DNA from: Desmodus rotundus
Taxonomy: Eukaryota; Chordata; Mammalia; Chiroptera; Phyllostomidae
Direction of reading: 5' to 3'
Length of the DNA: 64,000 bases
NCBI RefSeq assembly: GCF_022682495.2
Contig: NC_071398.1
Span: forward strand, 85,703,193 to 85,767,192
Positions 1-11,179 of the stretch are shown here, in pieces (the first letter of the stretch is position 1; every line of letters begins with the position of its first letter). Position numbers and translations under genes: made by a program. The notes under the pieces were generated by a model, which was not told the origin of the DNA, did not search any database, and saw nothing but the letters and a program-made list of their open reading frames with translations.

Positions 1-820
1 TCCCCACAACATCCTTTGTAACTGAATCCCAGGGCAACTCTTCAATGGCCAAACAATTAACTTTTCTCCAACCACAAGGGCTCCATAGAGGGGAGGCACC
101 ACCAGGGAGAGCAGGGATTGGAGGGAAGTAACTGGAGAAGGTCAGAGAGGAAGCAGAGGTAAGGAGTGAGGCCGGCACATGCGCAGTGCCCAGCACTCGC
201 CTCAGGATCACTGCCACCGCCGGTGCCTGGCCTGGATGGGAAGAGAGCCAGGAAGAGCCCTGGGTGCCCCTCCTGCACTTCTTCATGGCACCTTTCCCAG
301 CTCTTTGGGGCATGTGACTGAGTTCCAGCGGTGATACGTGGGTGGAAGTGATGCCATCCCTCCCTGGCCCACAATAGGCTCCTATGTGAACCTCCACTCT
401 TAGAGCTCGTGGGCCACTTGTCCGTCGCAGCCTTGGACTGCCTTGAGGACGGTGGAGCCTCTGGGCAGGCTAAATGACTGCAGGGAGCTGAGCACCCCTC
501 CCAGGCCCATTAGACTGTACGGGAGAGAATGAATGCAGACCCAATTAAGCCACTAAGACTTCAGGATGGGTTAGAATGTACTGGGACAGGGAGGACCTAA
601 GCCACCACCTGTGCTGGAACAAAGGTGTGCATCACCGGCTAAATACCTGACCACGAGATTCCTTATTATCGGAAGCAACTGAGGCAAAGCCACCAGCATC
701 CTGCTGGAAACCGGCTGAACCCTCACTGCCCCTCCCCTCTTTCTCAAGCTTTTTCAAGAAAGAAGGCCCCCAAATCTCCTGGACTTTCTGTGTTGGAATC
801 AGCCATCCCTGATCAGAGGA
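1..820. other. Intergenic, nothing recognised
   Basis: Moderately GC-rich sequence without splice-consistent coding signal, repeat match or RNA gene that I can support. The open frames here have no family features and no coding-like composition. Confidence 0.6.
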
Positions 821-822
821 CA

Positions 823-1052
823 ATGTCTTGCAAACACATTTACCCAGGACACCTGGGGCAGACCAGCGGGGTGACTCACCTTCCTGGAGGTCTGCTACAA
901 ACCCTTTAAACCCTTCTACCCTTCCCTTCCTGCTGCAGTCTGCTCAGACTCAGCCCACCTGATCAGATCGCTCTATTCCCACCTCGAATAAAAGCCCTTA
1001 ATCGGACCCTTTTGGCTCCGGCTCCTTTCTTAGCCACCGCGGCTACCTAACA
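823..1052 (+). repeat. Possible solo LTR
   Basis: The stretch begins TGTCTTGC, has a poly(A) signal (AATAAA at about 986) near its end, and closes CTACCTAACA, so it has the TG...CA limits and signal order of a retroviral LTR. No second copy or duplication is visible, and I cannot assign a family. Confidence 0.25.
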
Positions 1053-2200
1053 GGATCGACCTGTTACAGCGCGGCCATTCCCCACACCAGTGCATCAGCC
1101 GGATGGAAAGGAGAAAGAGAGCTGATGCCGCCGCGACCTACAGCCTCACTGGTCTCTCCGGGAGCTCAACCAGAACAGCACAGTTGACACCTCCAGCTCT
1201 AAGACCGTCACAGGCACCACCTGCCGGATGTCACGATGTGCTAGACACGGCTCAGCCCTCATTCATTCATGCACCGTCACGACAGTGTGAGGCAGCACTG
1301 CTACGATGCACCCGTGAGGTGAGATCTGAGGCAGCGGCTGGGCACTCGTCGTGCCCCGGCCACCTAGCAGGAGCCCCAGTAAGAAGCAGAGTCAAGGTTC
1401 GAATCCACGCTGTCGGTCTGCAGCCCGCACGCTCTCGGCTACAAAAGGACAAAGCCAGCGCCATTTGCTATCGTGGTGCCATTTGCTGAGCAGACCTAGG
1501 ACCTGGTTAAACACGACTGCCGTTCTACTCTTCTGAGCTGGCCCGCAGGACTGGAAATTACTGGAAAGCAAGAACAGAACATGACTAACCGCTCCCCACC
1601 GCCGAAGGCAAAAGATGACTTTGGAGCAAACTGCAGCGTGTGCAAAACCACCCGAAACCTCCTCGGTGTTGCAACACCCTCAGCAGCCCAGGGCCACACA
1701 ACAGCAACCCCCACCCTTTCTTAACCCCATTCTGATCCAGCAGAAGCTCAAAGCCCCCCACCGCGCAGTGCTGGTGCACGTCTCCTCCGCACCCAGCCCT
1801 TCCCCCTCGTGGTAAAGTAAAATAAAAACATTGCTTTCCGCATTTTTTCTTTGTGAATTCTTTCACAGCCCGCGTCGCTAACCACCCTAACAAACTACAC
1901 CACCTGCTCCCCAGAGACTCACAGCCCAGCCCTCGGCTGTGAGGACCATCAGCTGAGCTGGGAAGACATGGAGTATGCTTTGGCGTATGGATGTGGGATC
2001 AGGGGCAGAACTTTTCCGCCTGTAGGGCTGCTGGCTAAGTGCAGAAAAGATGAGCCCACCCACGGCTGAAGGAGGACAGAGGAAAGGAAGATGTGATTAA
2101 CACTGCAAGGACAGATCCCTAGCAATGCCAGGAGTCCGATGAAATACTATGTAAGTTCAGGGAACTCTGTGCGAGTCAGCAGATTGCCAAACTTCCCTTC
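1053..2200. other. Intergenic, nothing recognised
   Basis: Overlapping short frames on both strands here are not supported by any domain, splice signal or repeat identity. The 128-residue plus-strand frame (1103-1489) has no recognisable features. Confidence 0.55.
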
Positions 2201-2204
2201 CCTT

Positions 2205-2365
2205 CCAACCCTCTGCACCCTCCTGCATCCTTCTCTTCAGCCTCGTGGTTTCAGGTCTGTCCCAGGAGGTGAACACAAGACGGACTCATTCACGCTTGTA
2301 TCCCAGCACCTAGAACACTGCCAGGCATATAGTGGGTGCTCAATGAATATTGTGGAATGAATGAA
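2205..2365 (+). repeat. L2 LINE 3' end
   Basis: 'TATCCCAGCACCTAGAACAC...' then GGGTGCTCAATGAATATTGTGGAATGAATG follows the usual L2 3' terminus with its TGAATGAATG end. Confidence 0.65.
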
Positions 2366-2569
2366 TGGAGCTGGCTGAAACCTGGCAGCAAAAGTCTGTC
2401 CACTTGGAGTCTCAAATCATTGAATCTTAGGGCAGTGGAACTCTCAAGCGGCCATGTGATCCACGCCTGGCTTCCTCTGAGGACTGCCTGCCAATCACCC
2501 CCTCTCTCCTTCCTTAAAGCCTTAATGAATGGCAGGGCTGACTGTGACCTTTAGAGACCATCTAGGCCT

Positions 2570-2725
2570 GGGGGTCTCAACCTTGGCTGATTCTGGTGTG
2601 TAGGATACTGATGCCTAAAGACTCTGATTTCATTGGTCTGAGCTGCCACTTGGTTGTCAGGATGCTCAGCAGCTCCCCAGGTGATGCTAATGTGCAGCCA
2701 ACATTTAGAACTAGGGGTGTAATCC
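2570..2725 (+). repeat. MER5-type (hAT-Charlie) MITE fragment
   Basis: It contains GGGGTCTCAACCTTGGCTG at the left and CAGCTCCCCAGGTGATGCTA at the right, the marks of MER5 elements. The interior is diverged. Confidence 0.6.
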
Positions 2726-4500
2726 AGCTCCTCGTTTTACGACCAAGCCTGGGGGTGGAATCGAAGATCCAGCCAGTTCCAGTGGGCAGAGTCCTGTCTG
2801 TTACTGAGTGTTCCTCCCTCCTCCAAAGGCATCACCTGCCTATCTTCTGAAAATGCAACTTGGGATTTCCTGGCTTTTGTGGCAGAAGGTTCTTCCCAAG
2901 GTCACACCCTTCTCAGCCTTTCCTTGATGTGGGCGGTCAGCACATCAGTCTCTTCAGCCTCTTGAGGAAGTTTGCAGCATCCTCCCCACCCCCAGTCTCT
3001 CTCTCCTCTCTCTCTGCCTGCCCCATTAATTTCTGGTCTGCCCTCCTCCCCCTCAGCAGCCTTTAAACCACTTACTCTTCCCCTGGCCAGACTCCTCCCC
3101 AGATCATCCCTTCCCGATGGGTCAGCAAGACCTGGAAGGAAGTGAGTTTTGCCTTCTTCCCTTTCTTCTCAATTGGTGACTCCTCCCAGCTCTGCCAAGG
3201 GAGGTCAGGCCCCAGAGGGCCAGACACAGCTGGCAAACAGCTAACTTGAGTCATGGCCTTGGAACACGCATAATCTGCTCTCATTTATTTAAAAAAAGAA
3301 AAGAAAAGAAAACAACGTAGCAGCCAAGAAAATGCACTGATAAAGGCTTTCGTGAAAGATGATCCTGCGCAGATAGAAGGTCCTTCAGCAGCAGCAGAGT
3401 AAATAAACCCCTCCAGGGGGAGCCTGGGAGTATTTTAGGGAGTCTGAGAGCTTCAACCCTGGTTATTCCCAACTGAAAATGGACCCACTGGAATTTTTAG
3501 ATGCAGCATTTAGGCATCAAGTAGAACTTTCAGTGCATTATTACAAACTCCCACTAATCATGCCTCCCAACCCCTCGTGAGCAGAGGAAGCCATTTAGTT
3601 CCTGTCTTCCAGGGGCGGCTGCTGCCCTCTCCACCCCCTGCCATGCCCCTGGGCTCTCCACAATGCCCTCTGCTGCCCTTTAGAACTTTGCTCATCGGTT
3701 CTGTGTCTGAGTGGTACAGCCACTGAAGCCCCCAGTCTCCTCTGCGGAAGCAGCTGGAACACCTAATCTGGGGACAGCTGGTGACACAGGGAGCACAATG
3801 GCTCCGATCCCTCGGGGCTCTGTAGTCCATTAGTCCATTATTTCGCCGCTAGTCCTTTATTTCCCAGTTGTTTCTTCCTGAAAACCTTATTTAATCCTTC
3901 CACCTCTCCTGGGAGGTGGGTGTTACCGGACCAATCTGCAGGAGAGGAAATGGACTCAGTTACCTGGCTGGGCCAAGCCTACCTGGCTCTTTGCACCAAC
4001 TATACCTTAAACAGCCTGTGTCACGGTGGCACTCATTCTCCGGAAGGCGGGGGCTTAGGGAATCTGAACACAGGCATACGCCCAAAGCAGAGAATTATCG
4101 CCAAGGAGAGGCAGAGGAGGAAGGCGTGTAGGAAAGCATCTTGTCCGGAGGGAGCAAACCAGACACTGAAGGTCAAACACAGCCCATAGATGGGTCTTAC
4201 CTGGCCCGTTTCGTGATGGAATTTGTCGCCAGTGTTTGAAAAACCACAACGTTTCCCCCAAACATCCAGGCTTCCAAGTTTTTCTTGACAAGCAGTAGGT
4301 CTGAGAACACCAGCTGCTTGACCAGCCGTTGGTCGAAGCTGACCAGCCCCGCCCTCTCCAAGGGGCCTGCCTTGTCCAGTTTGCCACAGTCACCACTAGG
4401 CCCACGTTGCTCGCTTCTGTTATCTGCCTGACCCCGGTTGACAACTGAGTGTATGGCCCCAGGTCTACTTCCACCTGTCTTCTTCCTATAAGAAAGGCAG
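2726..4500. other. Intergenic, nothing recognised apart from simple A-rich spots
   Basis: Unique-looking sequence with pyrimidine-rich runs near 3,000 and an AAAAGAAAAG run near 3,295. No gene or repeat family could be supported. Confidence 0.5.
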
Positions 4501-4509
4501 GGCCCTGAG

Positions 4510-4600
4510 AGGTGAAGAGGTCAAAGGCAAAAAGACTGACCTTAGGAAAACCACTTAGCTTCCCTAGGCTGCAGTTTCCTCATCTGTAAAACGGGAATAT
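4510..4600 (+). repeat. MIR fragment
   Basis: 'AACCACTTAGCTTCCCTAGG' followed by TTTCCTCATCTGTAAAACGGG is the conserved core region of MIR. Confidence 0.6.
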
Positions 4601-4985
4601 TGGCAGCGCCCGTCCCAGCCTGCACGGGCTGCCACGGCAATACACCACAGCCCAGGTGGCAAAACCACTGGCATTTATTTTCTCACAGTTCTGGGGGCTG
4701 GAAGTCCACAGTTGACAAGTGTGGTTTCTGGCTTGGTTCCCTTCACAGCTGGTAGATGATCGCCTTCTTGCCGTATCCTGGGGGGAGAGGGGGACGGGGA
4801 TAAACTCTTCGGTATCTCTTTTTATACAGACGCTAAATCCTGCCAGGTCAGGGCCTGACCTCATTTCACCTTAATTATTTCCTCAGTGGCCCTCTCTTCA
4901 GATACAACCACAGTAGGGGTTAGGGCTTCGCCGCCACAGTTTGGTGGTGGTGGTGGGGCACAGTTCAGTCCATCACAGCCCATTT
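4600..4985 (-). repeat. MaLR (MLT1/MST-type) LTR fragment
   Basis: The segment reads, on the minus strand, as a MaLR LTR: the plus-strand words TTTATTTTCTCACAGTTCTG, GGGGGCTGGAAGTCCA and GGGGTTAGGGCTTCG are its usual landmarks. It is related to the plus-oriented LTR at 6,930. Non-coding relic of an ancient endogenous retrovirus-like element. Confidence 0.6.
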
Positions 4986-5068
4986 CCTAGGGGTGTCGTG
5001 TGAGGACAGAATGGGTCAATGCAGGAAAAGCCCTCCGAAAAGTGTCTGGCTCCCAGTATGTTCCCAGT

Positions 5069-5392
5069 ATAGTTGACCCTTGAAACTACTGGGGGTTAGG
5101 GACTCTGAGCCTCTATGCAGTCAAAACTTCGCCTGTAACTTCTGACTCCCCCCAAACTTAGTTACTAATAGCTTACTGGTGACCGGAAGCCTTGCCGATA
5201 ACCTGAATTAACTAATGTATTTTGTATGTTATATGTATGATATACTGTATTGTTGCAATAAAGTAAGCTAGAGAAAGGAAAATGTTATTAAGGAAATTAG
5301 AAGGCAGAGACTACATTTATAGTATTTATTGAAAAAATCCGTATATACGTGGACCTGTGTGGTTTAAACCCGTGTTATTCAAGGGTCAAGTG
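5069..5392 (-). mobile_element. MER2-type (Tigger family) MITE
   Basis: It is bounded by AGTTGACCCTTGAA at the left and TTCAAGGGTCAAGTG at the right, a terminal inverted repeat, with a TA beside each end. The interior carries AATAAAGTAAGCTAGAGAAA, typical of MER2 read in this direction. Confidence 0.75.
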
Positions 5393-6726
5393 TAAATGTT
5401 AAGAATATGTGAGGACAGTATTGAGGGCATGGGCTTCCTCTTTAGTCTTGTGTAATGCTTATTCTGCCAAAATACACATTTGTCATGGGCGACCGCCCTG
5501 CTCCCCAAATAACAGCCGTCTTCCTTCATGGGGGCTGAGGTGTCACAATTAAGAAAGGAAGATATGTTGGCACATTTCTGCTGCTGACCCTTTCCTCAAA
5601 CTGGATACTCAGGGAGCCTCAAGGCAAACTGTCAGCAAGGGACCCCTGGGCCCCTCACAGGACGCTGGGCTCACACGCCGTCCAGTTCACCCAGGAAGAC
5701 GGTCAGCCTCTGCCCGTCTGCCTCTGATGCTCAGGGTCGGGATACACAGGTGCCCTGCTCTCCCTCCTGTGTTAAGTCCTGTTACATCTTAGCGGTCTTT
5801 CCTGTTCACCTCCACGTGTGTGAAATTCCACATGTGTGAAATTCTTCCGGAGGACACTGGGACCTGTACCCCATCCCTGAAGGTTGAGAAGCATCATCAG
5901 GTCTGTTTGCCCCCAATCCACTTTCTGCTCTGCTCCCTGCCCCGGACTCGGCCCTAGGAGGACTGGACTCCCCTCTCCCGCCCTCACCCAGCTGTTTCAG
6001 GCCAAGAGCATGTCCAGCTTCTGGTCCCTGGTCCTGGGTTGCTTGCTGTTCTTGATGGTTCCCTTCATCCTGCCTGTGCCTCTGTCCACAGGCCCTTCAA
6101 AAATATATCTCATGTAAACCTTTTGAGAGTTCCACCTATTTCCTGCTTGGCCCCTGGCTGATATAAGAGGAACCTGATTTGAACATAGTTTCTCAGGGGA
6201 CAGGAAAGAGATCTGAACCCCAAAACGCTGGCCAGTGGCCAGGCATGATGGAGCAAACATGCACCCTGCTCAGGGAAGATTTCTAACTCCAATTTCTGTG
6301 AATATTCATCACACACGTCCTGTGGCGTTCATCACACACCCATTGGTGGCTCCTGCCTCACCCAGGATGTGGCAAAGATTAGCAGGGGGAGCTCCCTTGC
6401 TATCACAAGGGCTCCTAACCTTCAGAAACTCCCCAAGCGTAGCTCTGGTTAGATCCCAGTCGTGTCCCTCCATGGCAACTGCTTTAGGTCTCACTCGTCA
6501 GGCTGGGCAGGCCTGGGTCACCGTGTTCCAATTTTCTCTTGGGACACAGATGTTATCTGGTTAAGCTTGCTTCATTTCGACTTCCTAAACAGCCAGAGAC
6601 ACCAAAGGGAAGCTTCTTTACATAACCTGGTGGTCTCAAGGCATCTGAGCAATTGCTCTTCTCTGTGAATCTCAGTAAAGCCCCACAGAAGCCAAATCTA
6701 AATATTCTCCAGGCGGTTGCTGCTGT
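5393..6726. other. Intergenic, nothing recognised
   Basis: Unique-looking sequence. A tandem of GTGTGTGAAATTCCACATGT-like words near 5,815-5,845 is the only local structure seen. Confidence 0.5.
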
Positions 6727-6905
6727 CCCTGGCTGAGTAGCTTGGTCAGTTGGAGCATCGTCCCGATGGGCCAAGGTTGTGGGTTCAGTCCCTGGTCAGG
6801 GCACATGAGGGAATCGCCCAGTGGTGCATGGATGGGTGAAACAAGATATTGGTGTTTCTCTCTCTCTCTTTCTCTTCCTTCCTCTCTCTACAATCAATCC
6901 ATGGG
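6727..6905 (+). mobile_element. VES SINE
   Basis: The head is CCCTGGCTGAGTAGCTTGG, with GGGTTCAGTCCCTGGTCAGG as box B and a CT-rich tail (CTCTCTCTCTTTCTC). The A-rich end is degenerate and followed by a G11-12 run. Confidence 0.85.
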
Positions 6906-6929
6906 GGGGGGGGGCGGAAGATGGCTGCA

Positions 6930-7272
6930 TGTTGCTGGACACTGAATGTTTGTGTCCCTCCAAATTTCATATGTTTAATCCTGACCCCCAATGGGATGAT
7001 GTTAGGAGGTGGGGCCTTTGGCAGGTGCTTAGCTCATGAGGGTGGAGCCCTCCTGCATGGGATCAGTGCCCTTATAACCGCCACCCACCATGCGAAGACA
7101 CAGTGAAAAGGTAGCTGTCTATGAACCAGAGGGCCATTCCTGATCAGACGCTGAGTCTGCCGGTGCCTTGAACTTGGGTGTCCCAGACTCTGGAACTGTG
7201 AGAAATAAATGTTGTTTATAAGCCGCGCGGTCTGTGGTATTTTCGTTACAGCAGCCCAAATGCACTAAGGCA
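6930..7272 (+). repeat. MaLR (MLT1/MST-type) LTR, nearly complete
   Basis: The LTR begins TGTTGCTGG and ends CTAAGGCA. It has the landmarks TTTGTGTCCCTCCAAATTTC, GGAGGTGGGGCCTTTGG, CTCATGAGGGTGGAGCCCT and the signal GAGAAATAAATGTTG near the end. It is a non-coding relic of an ancient retrovirus-like element, 343 bp long. Confidence 0.75.
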
Positions 7273-7789
7273 GTTGCTTTCCGAGGCAGGGGCGGGCACA
7301 AAGCCCCCTCCCACACTGTTGAGCGGGGGGGACCGCACTTTTCTCCCTGGAGGCCGCCACTGCAGGCAAGGCAGTGATTTTACCGCAGGTGATCCTCTTC
7401 TTCTCTGGGCAAAAAGTAGCTGTAATCCAAGGAAGTCTTAAATTTCTGCTCCCTCCAGCCAAATGTCCTCAAAGCACCTCAGCACCCTAAAGCTGGCAGG
7501 AACGCTGCTGTCCAGGGCCCCGCTGCTGCCAGTGGGTCATTCAGGCCCTGGTGGCTCCCCTGGTCTTGGGCCTTCCAATTCTCCTCCAAGCTCCCCCTTC
7601 CCTGGTGTCCCCTCTCCAAGGAACAGGTTAGGAAAACCAATGAACCTGAACTTCAAGGGACTTCCCTGGGAGGTAAAAGTTTTACTTATCCAGACAGTGA
7701 AGCTTTATGATGATAGGGTGTCTGGGAATTGTCCGTGATTATCATTGTAATCCATGTTCTTCCAGCGATTACAGGAAAAAATAAAAGAA

Positions 7790-8005
7790 GGGGAAGAAAA
7801 GAGAAAAGAGCTGCATAACGAGAGTCCAGGTTTAATTCTCAGTTTGGACACTTACTAATTGTATTACCTTATTACCTTAAAAGGCAAGGTAATTGTAATT
7901 TAAGGTAATTGTATTACCTTAAAAGGCAAGTTACCTAACCTTTTAAAACTTTTCTTCTTTTGGAAAATGGAAATAGTAATACATACCTCACAAGGTTATT
8001 ATAGT
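7790..8005 (+). repeat. MIR with an internal duplication
   Basis: 'CTCAGTTTGGACACTTACTAA' then TTACCTAACCTTTTAAAACTT and ACATACCTCACAAGGTTATT follow MIR. The middle is altered by a local duplication of ATTACCTTAAAAGGCAAG (7,857-7,935). Confidence 0.6.
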
Positions 8006-8199
8006 AGATGTTTATCATGTTTTGAAGGGTTATTCAGTCCCTCACCTTTTTCTTTAACTTTGACTTGGAAAAGTGGCAAGAATAAGAGCAGTGAAAAGAA
8101 TGCCCGTGTACTCTTACCCAGAGTCATCTGCTGTGAACGTTTTGCCACTTTTTATCCTGCAGGTCAAGATCTAGTTTATGACCAAGCATCACACTTCGT

Positions 8200-9110
8200 T
8201 GTCGTGTCTCTTCAGTCCTTAATCTGAAGCATTTTCACAGGTTTTGTCACTTATTATACCGACAGTTTTTAAAGCAGAACTCTCTTTCATTTGGGATTGG
8301 GTTGGTGCTACATGATGAGATTTCTGTTATGTGCTCCCAGGCAGAGCGGGGCAGAGGGCAGGCTGTGTCCTTGGGACACCCCATATGGAAACACAGGGTG
8401 TCCATCTGCCCCTCCTGGGTGATGCTAATTTTGACCACCTGGACGAGGTGTCGTGTGATCACTCCACTCAGTAGTTGCTATTTTTTCCCTTGAAACTAAT
8501 AAGAAATCTGGAAAAAGTCACTTTACGGCCATGAAGATATCTTGCTCTTCATCAAAATGCCCCCCCCCTAGATTTAGCATCCACTTATGACTCTTGATTG
8601 AAATAATCTTACTATTACGGCTGCAGAATAATTTTCTAACTCTAGCACTCTTTCCACATTCATATTCTATGTATATTCTACTGTAAGCAAGAGTCTTCCC
8701 TTCTTCCCCATTTACTTATATATTTATAATCAACATGGACTCATGGATTCCTGCCCTCCCCCCCAATGGCTTGTATTAATACTGCATTCTGTAGTTAATT
8801 TTATTTTGTACTCCAGTTGTCCCAGATTTCACCAGTGGGGGCCTCTTCAAACTGACCCTTTGTCTTTGTGTCCTTGAGAAATACCTTCATCACTTTTTTA
8901 AAGCAATTACTTTCTGACATAATAAGATATTCTGGGCTCGTCTTGTATTTACCCTGCAGCAGTCATTGAACTGGCCATTTCACCAAGGAGCCTTGGGTCC
9001 TTTTAATGGGGAGTGGTATTTAGATGCCAAGGTATGAGTTCTCGGTGTGCTCATTGCTACAGGGGCATCTTCGCTTATTGACCCTTTCAGCAGATGGTGC
9101 TAGTAAATGT
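8200..9110 (-). repeat. Probable old L1 (L1M) fragment
   Basis: AT-rich stretch with words such as 'TCCAGTTGTCCCAGATTTCACCAGTGGG' split by 20-base limits here (CCCAGATTTCACCAGTGGG) that are usual in the 3' part of old L1 elements read in antisense. Boundaries are approximate. Confidence 0.45.
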
Positions 9111-9133
9111 TCATACAAATACGCATGCATATA

Positions 9134-9327
9134 CAGGGCCCAGCACAAATAACGCCCCCTTTTTATTACAAAATCATAAGCACGTAATTCTGTAACGCAA
9201 CAATATCACACTTAAGCACACCATTGGACATTCTAGGTGAAATGTTCAAATTGCTGGCCACCTCGTGCGAGACATGCGTGTACCCCACCAACCACTCTCA
9301 AGCAAGCCTTCCTTCTGCCAGACCCTG
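9134..9327 (+). mobile_element. Mariner-type MITE, copy 1
   Basis: A 194-bp element beginning CAGGGCCCAGCACAAATAAC and ending CTTCTGCCAGACCCTG; the ends form an imperfect terminal inverted repeat (CAGGGYCYRGCA). It is flanked on both sides by TA (9132-9133 and 9328-9329), the target duplication of Tc1/mariner elements. It has no coding capacity of its own. Confidence 0.82.
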
Positions 9328-9945
9328 TATATGTACATTTTTATACGCATATACACATGTTTAAGAAGTAACGAGTTCACATCAATACCTATAATTCCAA
9401 TTCGTCCTACAGGGTTCTTTTTTGCTCCCTCCCCATTCCATATTTCTATGTTCCTTCTTCCACAATGAGAACACTGTCTTCCAACAATATCAAAATGTCC
9501 ACTCATTTGCTTAATCCCATCAGACATCTAAAATGGTTTAGGAATTGTGTAGCTTCTTTTGAACACTCTTGCTATATCTGTGGAATTTTCTACGATGTGA
9601 ATCTTTTTCCTAAGATAAATTTAAGAGAAAATCTAGAAACTTCCCTCTTCAACTTTCTTCACAGGTAGGGCACAACCAAGTGACCTGGGTTCCACCAGTC
9701 ACATCACCACATTTGATCAACGTGAGATGTTGATTCACAACAGAACAGGGGGAGGAATGACGCCCCGCACTAAACATCCGTTTTGCTGGTGAGGGTGGGG
9801 GATGGCTAACTAGTCTGGATTTGAAGATTCATTGGAACTATTGGGTCTACACAGAAAGGGCACTGGAGGTGACAGCAAGTGCCACTCCAGTAAAGTCAAG
9901 GCAGCAATGCAAGTATATGATGCAGTATTAAAAGTGGAAGCAGCA

Positions 9946-10156
9946 CCCTGACCGGGTAGCTCAGTTGGTTAGAGCGTCGTCCCAATATGCCAGGGTTGTG
10001 GGTTCAATCCCAGTCAGGGCACATACAGAAATGAACCAATGAATGCATGAGTGGGACAGCAAATCAATGTTTCAGTGTTTCCCTCTCTCTCTCTGTCAAT
10101 CTCTTCTGCCCCCACCCCTGTCAAATCAATAAAAAATAATAAATAAATAAACAAAT
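9946..10156 (+). mobile_element. VES SINE
   Basis: The head CCTGACCGGGTAGCTCAG, TGTGGGTTCAATCCCAGTCA box and AATAAATAAATAAA end are clear. It is flanked by GTGGAAGCAGCA (9934-9945) and GTGGTAGCAGCA (10157-10168), a 12-bp duplication with one change. Confidence 0.93.
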
Positions 10157-10289
10157 GTGGTAGCAGCAGTTCCTCATCAGTCCATGATTCTGCATGTTCA
10201 CCTTGGAAGCTTAGCCTCAGGTCTAGTTCTCTAGTCCTCCCACCATTCTGAGTTGTTGGAATTCCTTTAAGAAACACTTTTCTACTTGT

Positions 10290-10450
10290 AACAAGAGTCA
10301 GCTTGGATCCTTGTTATGAAGAATTCTGGCCCAATAAACTTTCCCTATCCAGGGTCATTTGCCTATATCTTCCTCTAAATATTTTAAATTCGTTTTTCAT
10401 ATTGAGATGATTAACTCATTTAGAATTTGTTTTCAACCTTTTTTTGTTGT
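10290..10450 (-). repeat. Possible L1 fragment
   Basis: 'CAGGGTCATTTGCCTATATC' and TAAATTCGTTTTTCATATTG resemble an ORF2-derived stretch of old L1 in antisense. Short and diverged. Confidence 0.35.
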
Positions 10451-10474
10451 TGTTGTTAAGACTATGTCTTAATC

Positions 10475-10625
10475 CACAGAACTTGTACTCAAAGTGTGGT
10501 CCTCAACTAGCAGCATCATTGGGCACATGTGAGAAATCTCAGGCCTTGCCCCAGACCCCCTGAATCAGAATCTTCACTTTAATGAGACCTCTAGGTGATA
10601 CATAAAATTTGAGAACTTGTGCCCT
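10475..10625 (+). mobile_element. MER5A-type (hAT-Charlie) MITE
   Basis: It has the left end TACTCAAAGTGTGGTCCTC, the middle CCTGAATCAGAATCTTCAC and the right end AATTTGAGAACTTGTG, the layout of MER5A. Confidence 0.75.
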
Positions 10626-11179
10626 AAAATCAGCACCTGCAGCCAGGATTAAGCGCTCATCTGAGGGGTGTTAACTCACGGCAGGATGAGTGAGAAAAAA
10701 GAGAAGTGAGCCCGGGAAAGCTGGGAGGCAATGCAAGGTGATGTGTTTCTACCCTGGCCTCTGCTTTAACTGAGCCCAAAGGGCAAAAGTATGTTGCTTG
10801 GCAGGTGTGAGCACTTGACCCCGTGGCAGTCTTTGGACAGGCTGTATGGAGAAACTGTCTTGGAGAAATGCGACAATGGAGCAGCTGAGGGAATTTATCC
10901 TCCTAAACCTTCCACTTCCTGTTTCTCATTGGTTCCCCTGCAGGGAGTTTATCACTGTGCTTCTGGGTCTCTTTGGTGGCCGTTCAGAAGCCAGGTGTCA
11001 CATCCAATTGTACGGTATTTCACCCGAGTCTGAAAGTAGTAGGAGGAGCCAGAGAATGTATTTACTCATTGGCCAGCCTGGCTATACAATAGCAAACAAA
11101 GAGAAAGGCCTGGGAAGTGGAACTGTGTGGAGCTGGTTGGCTATAGCAGTCAAGGCCAAGGGTATCTGAAAAGGCATCA

